From JAIROC01 sp031553535 (GTDB lineage Bacteria > Bacteroidota > Bacteroidia > Bacteroidales > WCHB1-69), in assembly GCA_031553535.1 (NCBI GenBank), contig JAVBLM010000008.1, positions 22,198 to 86,197 of the forward strand: a DNA stretch of 64,000 bases. The letters are read 5' to 3'. Position 1 is the stretch's first letter, and the number at the start of each line of letters is the position of its first letter. The notes below the pieces were generated by a model that was not told the origin of the DNA, searched no databases, and was given only the letters and a program-made list of their open reading frames with translations. The translations under genes and the position numbers were made by a program. Positions 38,970 to 49,172 of the stretch are shown here, piece by piece.

Positions 38970-39287
38970 TTATTGATTTGGTTCATCCAGAACCAAATTA
39001 ACAATTTCTTGTATTTTTCGTAAATTATTTTTTAAATCTGTATCTACAAATTTTTGTTTTTCTGTTAGATGTACCTCATTCAAAGCAAAATTGATGACAG
39101 CATATCCTAATTGTACGAATCTATCTGTTATATTATTTTTTTCAGCCAGGTTCCGTGTATATTCCTGTATTCTTTTCTCTGCTTTATGATACATTTCTTC
39201 CTGGCTTGGTAATATTGATAACTTAAATGGCTGCTGAGCCACATACAACGTAATGGATTTTCTTTCTTCAGCCATATATTTATTCAT
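38970..39287 (-). CDS. zapA: Cell division protein ZapA
   Basis: A 105-residue protein that bundles FtsZ filaments at the division ring. It shows the ZapA layout: a short beta-rich head (ITLYVAQQPFKLSI) and a helical tail (HKAEKRIQEYTRNLAEKN... YAVINFALNEV). The ATG at 39287 overlaps the preceding gene by 8 bases; a second ATG at 39275 (MAEERKS) is also possible. The 6S RNA follows directly. Confidence 0.9.
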   Translation of the reverse strand: MNKYMAEERKSITLYVAQQPFKLSILPSQEEMYHKAEKRIQEYTRNLAEKNNITDRFVQLGYAVINFALNEVHLTEKQKFVDTDLKNNLRKIQEIVNLVLDEPNQ

Positions 39288-39567
39288 TTAACAATCTCAT
39301 ACACATGTCTATTTCCCGCACCAATTCATTAATCTTCAATTTGACATCTGTATATTTCTCATCATCATTTATTTTTTCTCCAAGTTTGTATTTGACGAGT
39401 TGTTCAGATTGCGTTTTAATTTTTAATTCTAACTTGGTTATTATTTCCTTTAATTCTTTATTTTTTCGTTTTAAAACTACAGACTCCTCCTTCAATTGCC
39501 TATACATCTCTGCCAACTGCAACACTTTGTTTTCAACATCAAAACTCAATAATTTCAGTTCTTGCAT
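39280..39567 (-). CDS. Small coiled-coil protein, partner of ZapA (ZapB-like position)
   Basis: Ninety-five residues, almost entirely predicted coiled coil with heptad leucines and many lysines and glutamates (KVLQLAEMYRQLKEESVVLK...). A gene of this size and type commonly sits directly upstream of zapA in Bacteroidales. Overlap with zapA implies translational coupling. A role at the division ring, similar to ZapB, is inferred from context only. A -7 box TATTTTTG lies at 39603-39610. Confidence 0.75.
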   Translation of the reverse strand: MQELKLLSFDVENKVLQLAEMYRQLKEESVVLKRKNKELKEIITKLELKIKTQSEQLVKYKLGEKINDDEKYTDVKLKINELVREIDMCMRLLNE

Positions 39568-39602
39568 ATTAGCGGTCCTTCTTTAAACAAAATCCAGTTT
39601 TA

Positions 39603-39610
39603 CAAAAATA
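39603..39610 (-). promoter_or_regulatory. -7 box TATTTTTG of the zapA operon
   Basis: On the minus strand it matches TAnnTTTG and lies 35 bases before the start codon at 39567. Confidence 0.5.
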
Positions 39611-39694
39611 CATCTTTTTTTGATAATAAATCCGGAAACAGGATTAAATAATCTGCATATTCCATATTAATCTAACAGTCAAAAAAATATTTTT

Positions 39695-40240
39695 TTATTG
39701 TCGATTTAAAAACATTTCTGCAAAATCATATAAAGAGGCACAAACCATATCCGCACCCACGGTTTTTTCCTCATCTGAAATATAAACAGTTTTCATATCA
39801 AGATTCCTGCCGAATTCAATATCGCTTACGGAGTCTCCCACCATAATCGATTTCTTGAAATCAATTTCAGGATAATCTTTTTTTGCTTGAATAGCCATTC
39901 CAGGATTTGGTTTTCTCATCAAACTATTCTCACTGGCAAGGGACGGGCAATAATATATTCCATTAAATTTCACAGAAAGCTTACTCTCCATATAATCATG
40001 AATAAGTTGCAATTCGTCTGTTGTCATAATTTTCTTCCCTATTCCCTGCTGGTTTGTGACAACAAAAATATGTCCGAATATTTCTTTAAAAACCGCGATT
40101 GCTTCAGGAACACCCTCTAATACATGAAAAGAAGAAATATACTGTACATATCCACCAATAATCCGCTCATTGATAACGCCATCCCTGTCTAAGAATAACG
40201 ACCAGGAAGAATCTACCTCTAAAATAAAATCCGATTGCAT
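39695..40240 (-). CDS. HAD-IIIA family phosphatase (GmhB/histidinol-phosphatase type)
   Basis: A 181-residue phosphohydrolase. The DRDGVIN motif near residue 20 supplies the catalytic aspartates, VVTNQQGIG gives the second motif, RKPNPGM holds the third-motif lysine, and MVGDSVSDIEFG gives the Mg-binding fourth motif. This is the pattern of the histidinol-phosphatase/heptose-bisphosphatase subgroup. The zinc-binding CxH...CxC of true GmhB is absent (only CPSLASEN is seen), so the substrate is open. I start at the ATG (40240) rather than the adjacent TTG. Confidence 0.8.
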   Translation of the reverse strand: MQSDFILEVDSSWSLFLDRDGVINERIIGGYVQYISSFHVLEGVPEAIAVFKEIFGHIFVVTNQQGIGKKIMTTDELQLIHDYMESKLSVKFNGIYYCPSLASENSLMRKPNPGMAIQAKKDYPEIDFKKSIMVGDSVSDIEFGRNLDMKTVYISDEEKTVGADMVCASLYDFAEMFLNRQ

Positions 40241-40274
40241 CAATTTCTTATCTATTATAAATTTTATATTAATA

Positions 40275-40305
40275 GAAAAGCATCTTTAAATTAAAGATGC
40301 TTTTC
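40275..40305. terminator. Palindromic terminator downstream of tRNA-Arg
   Basis: GAAAAGCATCTTTAA (40275-40289) and TTAAAGATGCTTTTC (40291-40305) form a perfect 15-bp stem with T-rich arms on both strands. It lies 28 bases after the tRNA on the minus strand. Confidence 0.8.
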
Positions 40306-40332
40306 CCTCACTCCTACAATTAATTGTTTCTG

Positions 40333-40406
40333 TGACCATGGAGGGATTCAAACCCCCGACTTTCAGAACCGGAATCTGACGTTCTATTCAGCTGAACTAC
40401 ATGGCC
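40333..40406 (-). tRNA. tRNA-Arg (anticodon CCG)
   Basis: The cloverleaf is visible on the minus strand: acceptor GGCCATG/CATGGTC, D arm with AGTTCAGCTGAA, anticodon stem TCAGA/TCTGA around TTCCGGT (anticodon CCG, codon CGG), and T arm with GGTTTGAATCC. CCA is not encoded. Confidence 0.93.
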
Positions 40407-40413
40407 TTTTTCA

Positions 40414-41160
40414 TTAAAAAATAACCCCAAATTGAAATTCTATACAATGGGTATATGCCTTAACCGGTTGACCAGTTATTAAATTTTTATATTTTTCTCT
40501 AAACATATTATTAAATCCATGATCGTATGCTATCCCAAAAGTTGCTTTTGTATTATCCTGAATGATAAACTCTGCCCCTAATATAATATACAAAGACTCT
40601 TTAAAAATAGCTGTATTCTTATATTGATCAACTTTTTCAAATTTTCCCTCTCTTGTTCCATTCGAAGAATTTGTCACTTCATCATTGGATTTGGAAGAAA
40701 CGGCAATCCCATGCTCCAATCCTACCAATCCCCAAAAAACAAACCTGCCGAAATTGGTCGTCTTTAACTTAATAGCCGTAGGGATCGTAACATATACTGT
40801 ATTAAATGTTGAATTAACAGAAACTGATCTCAATGTATTGGTTTGATTTGTAGCATCATCGAAATAGGAATAATTATTCGGATATTCTAATCCATAACGA
40901 ATATGCCTGGCATTTATTCCTGTCGAAAAGAAATAATTGGAAGAGGTTTGTACTAAATTTATATCTACATTAATTCCATAAACTCCACCCGCTTTAGCGC
41001 CTGTTGATTTATATCCATTTGTATGAGGAACTGCCCAATCAATGGATGGCCCCGCGAATATTCCTATTTCCACTCTGCGAGGACGATCAACTTGGGCGAA
41101 CAATACATTAGTATAAAAAAGATAGAATATAAAACAAATAGCAATATATTGTTTTTTCAT
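40414..41160 (-). CDS. Outer-membrane beta-barrel protein (porin-like, OMP_b-brl type)
   Basis: A 248-residue protein with a signal peptide (about 1-22, ending VLFAQ) and alternating strands rich in aromatic residues. It ends in a strand with terminal phenylalanine (IEFQFGVIF), the hallmark of outer-membrane barrels. Size and style fit the PF13568 family, which includes T9SS component PorT/SprT. Its place directly downstream of sprA makes a T9SS role conceivable, but I cannot identify it as PorT. It has its own -7 box (41216-41223). Confidence 0.7.
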   Translation of the reverse strand: MKKQYIAICFIFYLFYTNVLFAQVDRPRRVEIGIFAGPSIDWAVPHTNGYKSTGAKAGGVYGINVDINLVQTSSNYFFSTGINARHIRYGLEYPNNYSYFDDATNQTNTLRSVSVNSTFNTVYVTIPTAIKLKTTNFGRFVFWGLVGLEHGIAVSSKSNDEVTNSSNGTREGKFEKVDQYKNTAIFKESLYIILGAEFIIQDNTKATFGIAYDHGFNNMFREKYKNLITGQPVKAYTHCIEFQFGVIF

Positions 41161-41215
41161 AATGTAATTATTTTAAATCCATTAGCTCTCTTCATCCTGT
41201 TTTTATAATAGAATG

Positions 41216-41223
41216 CAAATGTA
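41216..41223 (-). promoter_or_regulatory. -7 box TACATTTG of the outer-membrane barrel gene
   Basis: On the minus strand TACATTTG matches TAnnTTTG, 55 bases before the start codon, between sprA and this gene. Confidence 0.5.
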
Positions 41224-41264
41224 CAACTATTTTTCAAGAAAGTTTGTTTTATATAAAAACATTT

Positions 41265-44200
41265 TTATATATCAGACAACATAACTCGAATACTGAATCC
41301 GGCATTAATTGTTAAATTCTTATATTGATTTGCCAAAGCCGGATCATTTAAAGTATGGTCATAAAAAACTTTGAAGAAAATATTTTTGGTTACTTGATAT
41401 TCGGCATTTACAGCAATTGAAAGGATCCGTTGTCCCGCCGAAGCCACATTTTCATCTTCCTGTATTTTACGTAATATCGTCCTGTTATCGCGAATTGAGA
41501 AATCGGCTCTTAATGTTAGCCCCCCATCTGTTTGACGGCGAACTCCCGCAAAATTAAACGTCATCTTTAGATCTTTAAAACGATAGCCCGCACCAAAAAT
41601 AATTTCATTATTTGCTATTTCAGTTACCTGGAAATTTGCCATACTCAAGGTCACCGTTCTTGATTTTCGATACTCTGCTCTAAATTGTAAACTATTTTTC
41701 ATAGTCAGATCCACGCTGATAAGTGGATTCATGGCTTCGGTAATAGCAATCTGTCCAACTTCGATATAAGGGATGAAATTATTCATTGCATCTCTAATCA
41801 CCTGTAAGTCGCCAAAGTCAGGGTTATATGCCAGATTGGTAGCAAATCCCCCTATTTGATACAAACAAGTATATGCATGTTGTAATGTTATGGACTGAAA
41901 AACTTTATTCACCCCGGGAATCTTGGTAATACCATTATAGGTAATTCTCCAGTTAGGAAGAGGAATCTTCAACAGGGGTGAACCAATCGCAACATCTGAC
42001 GGTGACTTTCCCGAATAGGCTGCCCAAAAAGCATACAATAAAACTTCCTGGTCTAACGCACCATATCCATCAGGAAACTCACCTGTTCCACGGTTATAAT
42101 CACTGCTATGAGATTCACGATTTTCAGCTAATCGATTCGCTATTTCTACCCTGTATGCCTTAAAGTTTTCGAAATTCTGATTGATATAAGAAACCTTTTC
42201 CGATTTCATGAAAAAAGTAGGAGTACATATCGTTGTAATGGAGAAATTACCTGTTCTTTGTTGTGAATAATCGCGGTAAACTCTGTTCGAATCAGGGATA
42301 TAATATGATTGATCGGTATAACTATACGTCCTGTTCATTGTCAGATCTATTTTCAGATCCTTTATCGGCTCAAGAGTTACCCTTCCCTGAATTTGTGTAT
42401 TGTAACGCCGGAGATAAGGAGTGTTTAATAACTCACTACCCGTCAACCATCCATTTTGAGAAGCGAGATAGCGCAAATTGTCATTCTGTCCTCCGAAAAC
42501 AAATAAAAACCCCGGTGCTCCGTTATTATTAAAACTTAAACCTAAAAGATCCGGAGTAAGCATATACCCTGTCATAGCGGTACCGTTGCCCTCTTTATAA
42601 TCAAAAGAAACATTTTTGACCATCATTAACAATCTCAAGAAATTATCCAAAACTTCTTTCCCTACATTTTTCTGCTCCTTTTCTTTCTCTTTTTCAGCCC
42701 TTTTTACTGAGTCCTGTTGCGCTCTGGTTAATTTCGACAAATCTACTTTCTCAGGTTCTTTTTTCTTCAAAATAGGCTTATCTTTCAAGCTGCTTCCAAA
42801 AGTTCCCTGGTTAACTTTGCGCAAATATTTCGATTTATTATACAAGTTTGCAAAATTCGCATTCGCATTAAATTGTTTCGTATTCGTATTTTCAATGCTA
42901 TTCCCCAAATATGAAACAGCCTCTGCTGCCGCCGTCCAAGAATATGTCGATCCGTAACGAAGACTACTTGTAATAAAACTAAATACAGGTATTTTATTAA
43001 TAGGGATTTGATAACTTGCATTAAAGTTCTGTCTGAAATCGTTCATCTTTCCACCTTGACCAAAACTTTGTCGGATTGCTGTCTTCTTTTCTTTTGTGTC
43101 AATCCTTCCCGGAGGTTCCATGATATAAGCATTGGCAGTGGCCATATAGTCGAATTTTAAACTTTGGGCCAGATCCCACGCCAATGTATAATCTCTCGAC
43201 CATTCGTATGCTTTAACATACATAGGTTCTGTAATAATTATGCCGGTACTTTTATTTCTCAACAGACTTTCACTAAACATCCGATAAATATTTGTACGGA
43301 AAGAAAGATTCCTTGGATATAAGGAAAAATTAAAATCATAAAACAACTGCAACCATTTCTCCTTTTTCATTTTTTCCACTTTGCTAAACGGTTGGATCTT
43401 TTTAGGTTGAGTATTAAAGGTATATCCCAGACCTCCATTATGCGTGAACATATTATCGTAGACATAATCAATGTTATATGATTTCATTTCACTATAAGCA
43501 TATGAAAAGTCGAAATTTTCTATATCCCAAATATGATTCTTGCCACTATTATTAGGGCCCTTGTCTTTCCGTGCATTTACAATATTAAAGTTCTGCCGTT
43601 GCACAACATCCAAAGCCTGATGCTTGATGGAATCTCTTTCTTCTTTAGTATTATATGTCTTTAAATCTTCTTTTAATTTTACGTCAGGATTAAGCGGATT
43701 ATACTCAGGGGTTGCCACATTACGGGAGAAATCATAATGAACCGGTAAGTTAATGGCCCATTTAGACGGAAGCATTTTTCCTAATTGCAAATTAGTAGAT
43801 AAATCCAACGTTGTTAACGTTTCTTCCTGTCGATCATATGTTCCCGATTCCAATGCCCCAAAGTTAGCAGTACTAATGCTCGCAGAAAGAGCAATATCAC
43901 CCAAATCGGCTAAATCTATTTTTAAATTTCCTAAAGCAGCCCAACCTCCTTTTTCTTCAAAGTCTCCCAATCGCAGTTCATTTACCCAGACTTCTACCGA
44001 TTTTGGAAGCATATCATCATTATCATTGATACTTTTTTTCTTGGGATTACGTATTCCCATCATAATAATTTTAACCTCCCCTAAGTTAGGAGAACCTACA
44101 ACAGACAACTTATTTTCACCATCGTAAGAATAATATATATCACTTAATGAATAACTCCCTCCATTTCTATTGGCTGTATTACGTTCTTGTTTCAAATCAA

Positions 44201-47200
44201 CCAAATCCTGTAATGTAATTTCAAGGTAATTGGATTCCGGCCATATAAGCTCATCATTTGATTCGCCCCAACCAGTAAGCTCAAACGGCATTTCATACTC
44301 ATAATAGTTTTCTGTAAAATCGGAACCTAAACGAATAAAAAAAGTTACATCTCCTTTTTTGAGATCTTCATTTTCAAAAGCTTTTTCTCCATGAACATAC
44401 AACCGGAGAGCTCCAAAACGACGAAAATCATAACTGGTATTTTTGTATACCGCCCTTGCATCTCCATCAGAAAGATTGGTAGCACGCATAGTCAAACTCT
44501 GTTCATTCAGTTCTCTTGCCGTCTGCTGTAAATAGGATATTTCTCTTTCAACCTCCTTGGGCATAACATAAGGGATGGGATATCTCTGGGCATTTTCTTC
44601 CAAATTAAGAGTTGATACATTAAAAGAGGTCTCACCTCCTCCCGTTCCCGGAACATAATCCCCATCCTCACGCAAATTATTGGTATATGTTCTCCAATTT
44701 CCCCGCACTAAAGACATCTCTGCAAAGCGTAAAACGACAGATTCCTCAAATCCTTTTACAAACATTCGCATAAAGCGGATAGAACTATATCCGCTGATTG
44801 TACCAATAACTTGATCCGGGTCTTTTACCGGCACTTTAAACTGATACCACCTGACATCAGCAACATTCCCATTTTCTAATTTAACAGTAGTTTCTTGGAT
44901 ATCCGTAATATAATTGTCTCCGATATTCATTTTACCCGGTTTCAATTCTATCTTGTATTGATAATACCGCTCATCTTCACTCATTGTATTATCATAATTA
45001 ATATCTTCCATATCAGGCAATGAAGACGATTGGGTCAAATAATTATTCCTTTTTGCATCTTCCGGACGATCATCTAATGTAGGAGAATTCTGATCCATGT
45101 TATTAAAGTACTTGTATCGTTCCTGTATACTTATCTTATTTTCATTGTAATCACTCCCTCTGAAATAATGATAATTATCAGCAGAAGGATCTTTTCTGAA
45201 CACACTGTCATATACGTTAGGATCAAGTATTCCTTGTATTGTCTGTAAATATGTCGCAAAATGAATTTGTTCCAAAGAATCATATAATCCATCAAGACCA
45301 ACATCTATATATCTCCGGCTCTTCAATTCGCTATCAAATGCCATTACAATAGATTGATTCACGGGAACTCTTCCCCATATCGTATAATCGACCCCGTTAT
45401 CGCTTCCATCCGAAGGCAGTCCATGTTCAAAGCTTTTACGCCCATCCCGAAGAATATCTTCCGATATATCTCCCAGGTTAAGATAAAAATCACCACCAGT
45501 ACTATTCTCATTCTCAAGGAAGGGATCTAACATCCAGAATTGAACATACTCAACATTCGTACTTTCAAAATCCGTATTATCTAATTTCCGCATAATACCT
45601 CCCCAACGGGAACTTGGATTTTTCAATGTTCCATCCCTGTTCAAACCAGAAGAAATTCCATTCACTCCTAAAGCATCGTAATTATACGGGCCTCTTTCGG
45701 TGGGATAATAAGCCAAATCCAGAACGGTCAAGTACGGATCCTCCCCGCTATTAACAAGAACGGAACGATTCGGAAAAACCTCCGCTACTTTTATTCTTCT
45801 GGAATACATTTGGGAACGTTGATCATCGTCGATGCTGCCATCAAAATAACTGTTTGAATACGATTTATCATGAAAGATAGGGTCTATATTATACCATGCC
45901 AATCTTGCTCTATTAAAACCATATTCCAATCCCGCAGTAGGATCGGCTTCAGGAAACATCCCCCTTTGAGTTTGATTTTGTGGTGTACTGGCAAGTTTCC
46001 ACATACTCATCAACCGCAAATCGTAAGTAGTAGTAGCCGCTTCAAAATCATCAATATATAGTTCGGCTTTGTTTCCTCTCCCTATCAACCGTGAATGCCC
46101 CGGAATAAATTGTGCAAACTCCCCATTAAATTGGATCCGGGAATCTGTTGTTGAACTATAAAAAGGAAGGTAATTTAATATTTTAGTTATCAATCGCGAC
46201 GATCTTTGATATGATAAGTTCATACCCCAAATTGTATTATTGATAGGTTCTTCGCCAAAATTTACTTTTACCTGTCCATCAGGAGTTCTTTCCCTTAAAT
46301 TTAAAATGGTTGCCCCAACTAAAAAATTCTTATTAAATGTATACTCCGCATTTAAACCAAACATTGTCTTCTTCTGCCCAAACAGGTTTTGACTTTCTAC
46401 AGAAATATTAAGAGGTGTCCCGGACTGCAGATAACTTTCATTTGTAATCCGCAAAGTCCCCATATTATAATCAACGATAAAATCAACATTTTCCGTTAAC
46501 TGTATTCCTCCCGCGGACACTTTTACCGATCCTTGTGCTAAATTGCCCATTCCCAGCGTAATCATAGACCCCAAGGCCGACTTATAGCTTCCTTCCAGGT
46601 AATACTTGTTTTTATCGGGATATTGCTGGGCCATTACTTTTGTTAAAGTATACAAAGAGTCAAAGGCATACTTATTTGCCGCAGTAGGATCATTGGCCAA
46701 TGCCTGCCGTAAATCCTTTCCAAAAGGTTCAACCAAAGGAAAATAAATTCTTCCTGTGTTAGACTGGACTGTACCTCCTTCTGTTGCAGCATTATCGATA
46801 TAATCAAATACTCCATCCGGAATTGCTGCAGATTGTAAATTCAAACGGTCTGCTCCCAATAAACGAATAAGTGGAATTCCCTGGTATTCTTCTCTTACAT
46901 CCGTAAAATATCCCATGGGAATACCTCCTTCTTCTCCTTTATATAAAACATTCAAGCGGAATTTTTCAGAGGACAGTTGATATGTATTCAAGGAATAAAC
47001 GTTCTTCATCATCAATTTCCATAAAGGAATCTGAGGATTAACAGAGGTACTTTTCAACAATTTAACCATAATACAATTAGGGGTCTCCACTTCATTGGAA
47101 AACTGTCCTACCTGGTATACCGTAGTATCACCCAGAACAGTATATTGAAAAGCCACTGCCAGTACCTGGTCTGCATTTAGCTTGGAATTCAAAGAAATGA

Positions 47201-48572
47201 ACCCCAGTTTACTGTTATAGGTATATTCATTGCTATTTAATAGACGTGCAGATTCTACCTTTTCAAAATCAATTCCGGAGACCATTCCTCCCCGATATGT
47301 TCTCAAATAAGTAAAGGCCGTATTTATATCGCTAAGTTGACTATAATTAATCCCTTGCAAGAGGTCGTTTGCTCTGGGATCGGGATAATTACGAGGATTA
47401 ATTCCGGTTGAATGCACATTTCTATTATAAGGATGTGCTTCTGCCAAATCAGCAAGAGCAATAATATTTCTATTCTCCGTCACGGCAGATCCTACATTTG
47501 TCCGCCAAACTTCTATACGTGTAATATTGATTCTTGAATTTACCAGTGGTAACGTACTCAATGCTTCATTATAATTATTATAAAAATACTGTGCAATAAA
47601 GAAATGGCGATCCTCTTCATAATCATCTGCTCTGAATTCATATTCATTCAGCTCCGAACCTCCCGATACCGTAATTGTCTTCTTATCTCCATCTTGACGG
47701 GAAACGACTGCAGTAAGCATTAATTTTCCAAATTGCAATTGTGCTTTTCCACCGAAAAGGGTCTGGGAACCCTGAATAAGAGAACTACTCAAAGGCATGG
47801 TTACATTTCCGAATTCAAGTAATTTAATAATCTCATCTTCTTTTCCTTCGTAACGCAATTTGAATTTATTTTCAAAGTCGAAGTTAGCTAGTGTGTTATA
47901 GTTAAGATCGTATGATATCTTATCCCCGATCTTTGCTTTTAAATTCAATTGTATATTCGCATCAAAATCGAACGAAGTTTGTTTCCGGTTTTTCACCGTT
48001 ATATTTTCGTTCTGCGTACTTGTATGGATGATTTTAAATATCAATTCCAGAGATCCGGAAGGACGAATATCAATAAGATTACTTCCAAAAATATTCTCAA
48101 ATACTTCACTAGGAACACGTATTTGTGGTATGATCCCCGTTGATTCTTTTCCTGTTGAAACACCTGCGCGTTCCCGCCAGTATTTTTTCATGGACTTTTC
48201 AACGTCATAGTTCAAATATTCATCCAAAGATAAACTGGTTGAAGGCCCATCGTTTAATGATCCTATTTTATTTTGTAATGAATACGTATTTGTCAAAGGA
48301 TCATAAACTACTTCCTGGGTTTTATTCTTAGGATCTCTTAATGAAAAAGGTGTTTTGGGTTTATTATCCAACGGATTATTATCTTCTTTCGGAATGGGAC
48401 TCCGTAATTTCGTATCCGGTGTATCAAGAGCATTTAATTCATAGGCTATTTTTGAATAATCACGATATTCCAATGGAGTGGTTGGCTGCTGAGGAATATC
48501 AAAAAGGAATGCTCTGACCATAATCAGATACATCATTGGTGATAAATAATTCAGGAATAATTTATTCTTCAC
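41265..48572 (-). CDS. sprA: T9SS outer-membrane translocon SprA (Sov)
   Basis: The pore of the type IX secretion system, a giant 36-strand barrel through which folded cargo crosses the outer membrane. The length of 2,435 residues fits the family. An N-terminal hydrophobic export segment is followed by a proline-rich lead, then the conserved region starting DIRPSGSLELIFKI and running through LNYNTLANFDFENKFKLRYEG. Many amphipathic barrel strands follow to the C-terminal strand AGFSIRVMLSDI. ruvA lies 12 bases upstream on the same strand, the usual ruvA-sprA pair, with malic enzyme further upstream as in other Bacteroidetes. It is the presumed exporter of the surface proteins at 1-32 kb. Confidence 0.96.
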   Translation of the reverse strand: MKNKLFLNYLSPMMYLIMVRAFLFDIPQQPTTPLEYRDYSKIAYELNALDTPDTKLRSPIPKEDNNPLDNKPKTPFSLRDPKNKTQEVVYDPLTNTYSLQNKIGSLNDGPSTSLSLDEYLNYDVEKSMKKYWRERAGVSTGKESTGIIPQIRVPSEVFENIFGSNLIDIRPSGSLELIFKIIHTSTQNENITVKNRKQTSFDFDANIQLNLKAKIGDKISYDLNYNTLANFDFENKFKLRYEGKEDEIIKLLEFGNVTMPLSSSLIQGSQTLFGGKAQLQFGKLMLTAVVSRQDGDKKTITVSGGSELNEYEFRADDYEEDRHFFIAQYFYNNYNEALSTLPLVNSRINITRIEVWRTNVGSAVTENRNIIALADLAEAHPYNRNVHSTGINPRNYPDPRANDLLQGINYSQLSDINTAFTYLRTYRGGMVSGIDFEKVESARLLNSNEYTYNSKLGFISLNSKLNADQVLAVAFQYTVLGDTTVYQVGQFSNEVETPNCIMVKLLKSTSVNPQIPLWKLMMKNVYSLNTYQLSSEKFRLNVLYKGEEGGIPMGYFTDVREEYQGIPLIRLLGADRLNLQSAAIPDGVFDYIDNAATEGGTVQSNTGRIYFPLVEPFGKDLRQALANDPTAANKYAFDSLYTLTKVMAQQYPDKNKYYLEGSYKSALGSMITLGMGNLAQGSVKVSAGGIQLTENVDFIVDYNMGTLRITNESYLQSGTPLNISVESQNLFGQKKTMFGLNAEYTFNKNFLVGATILNLRERTPDGQVKVNFGEEPINNTIWGMNLSYQRSSRLITKILNYLPFYSSTTDSRIQFNGEFAQFIPGHSRLIGRGNKAELYIDDFEAATTTYDLRLMSMWKLASTPQNQTQRGMFPEADPTAGLEYGFNRARLAWYNIDPIFHDKSYSNSYFDGSIDDDQRSQMYSRRIKVAEVFPNRSVLVNSGEDPYLTVLDLAYYPTERGPYNYDALGVNGISSGLNRDGTLKNPSSRWGGIMRKLDNTDFESTNVEYVQFWMLDPFLENENSTGGDFYLNLGDISEDILRDGRKSFEHGLPSDGSDNGVDYTIWGRVPVNQSIVMAFDSELKSRRYIDVGLDGLYDSLEQIHFATYLQTIQGILDPNVYDSVFRKDPSADNYHYFRGSDYNENKISIQERYKYFNNMDQNSPTLDDRPEDAKRNNYLTQSSSLPDMEDINYDNTMSEDERYYQYKIELKPGKMNIGDNYITDIQETTVKLENGNVADVRWYQFKVPVKDPDQVIGTISGYSSIRFMRMFVKGFEESVVLRFAEMSLVRGNWRTYTNNLREDGDYVPGTGGGETSFNVSTLNLEENAQRYPIPYVMPKEVEREISYLQQTARELNEQSLTMRATNLSDGDARAVYKNTSYDFRRFGALRLYVHGEKAFENEDLKKGDVTFFIRLGSDFTENYYEYEMPFELTGWGESNDELIWPESNYLEITLQDLVDLKQERNTANRNGGSYSLSDIYYSYDGENKLSVVGSPNLGEVKIIMMGIRNPKKKSINDNDDMLPKSVEVWVNELRLGDFEEKGGWAALGNLKIDLADLGDIALSASISTANFGALESGTYDRQEETLTTLDLSTNLQLGKMLPSKWAINLPVHYDFSRNVATPEYNPLNPDVKLKEDLKTYNTKEERDSIKHQALDVVQRQNFNIVNARKDKGPNNSGKNHIWDIENFDFSYAYSEMKSYNIDYVYDNMFTHNGGLGYTFNTQPKKIQPFSKVEKMKKEKWLQLFYDFNFSLYPRNLSFRTNIYRMFSESLLRNKSTGIIITEPMYVKAYEWSRDYTLAWDLAQSLKFDYMATANAYIMEPPGRIDTKEKKTAIRQSFGQGGKMNDFRQNFNASYQIPINKIPVFSFITSSLRYGSTYSWTAAAEAVSYLGNSIENTNTKQFNANANFANLYNKSKYLRKVNQGTFGSSLKDKPILKKKEPEKVDLSKLTRAQQDSVKRAEKEKEKEQKNVGKEVLDNFLRLLMMVKNVSFDYKEGNGTAMTGYMLTPDLLGLSFNNNGAPGFLFVFGGQNDNLRYLASQNGWLTGSELLNTPYLRRYNTQIQGRVTLEPIKDLKIDLTMNRTYSYTDQSYYIPDSNRVYRDYSQQRTGNFSITTICTPTFFMKSEKVSYINQNFENFKAYRVEIANRLAENRESHSSDYNRGTGEFPDGYGALDQEVLLYAFWAAYSGKSPSDVAIGSPLLKIPLPNWRITYNGITKIPGVNKVFQSITLQHAYTCLYQIGGFATNLAYNPDFGDLQVIRDAMNNFIPYIEVGQIAITEAMNPLISVDLTMKNSLQFRAEYRKSRTVTLSMANFQVTEIANNEIIFGAGYRFKDLKMTFNFAGVRRQTDGGLTLRADFSIRDNRTILRKIQEDENVASAGQRILSIAVNAEYQVTKNIFFKVFYDHTLNDPALANQYKNLTINAGFSIRVMLSDI

Positions 48573-48584
48573 TAAGTGTAATGT

Positions 48585-49172
48585 CTATAATATTTTTAAA
48601 GCTTCCTTTATTAAACCTTCTATGGTAATATCCCCGCCTGTATTTTTCAAAACCTTATCCACTGCTTTTTCTGCCACCTGTTTTGAAAATCCCAGTAATA
48701 CTAACGCACTCAAAGCCTCATTTCGTACATTATCCCCCGATTGTTCTAATTTATCAAGAGATATATCTGTTTTATTCATTTTATCCTGTAACTCAATGAT
48801 AATACGCTGAGCTGTTTTGGACCCGATTCCTTTTATTGTTTGCAATGCTCCGGAATTCCCGCTTGCTATACACGATACTAATTCCGAAGAACTCATCGCC
48901 GATAGCATCATCTGTGCAGTAGACGCACCCACTCCCGAAACAGCTATTAACATCCTGAATAATAACCGCTCCTCCTGAGAAAAAAAACCATACAAGGTAT
49001 GTGCATCTTCTTTAACCTGCAAATGGGTAAACAATCGACATTTCTGGTTTTCCTGTTGTAACTTCGAAAATGTATTTAATGAAATGTGCAACATGTAACC
49101 TACTCCCTGGCAATCTACCACAGCATAAGTAGGATTTTTTTCTACTAATATTCCATCTATATATGCAAACAT
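48585..49172 (-). CDS. ruvA: Holliday junction DNA helicase subunit RuvA
   Basis: RuvA binds Holliday junctions and loads the RuvB motor during recombination repair. The 195 residues show the N-terminal OB fold (MFAYIDGILVEKNPTYAVVDCQGVGY), the two helix-hairpin-helix motifs (LIAVSGVGASTAQMML and LQTIKGIGSKTAQRI), and the C-terminal RuvB-contacting domain (ALVLLGFSKQVAEKAV). It is the first gene of the ruvA-sprA operon. Confidence 0.97.
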   Translation of the reverse strand: MFAYIDGILVEKNPTYAVVDCQGVGYMLHISLNTFSKLQQENQKCRLFTHLQVKEDAHTLYGFFSQEERLLFRMLIAVSGVGASTAQMMLSAMSSSELVSCIASGNSGALQTIKGIGSKTAQRIIIELQDKMNKTDISLDKLEQSGDNVRNEALSALVLLGFSKQVAEKAVDKVLKNTGGDITIEGLIKEALKIL

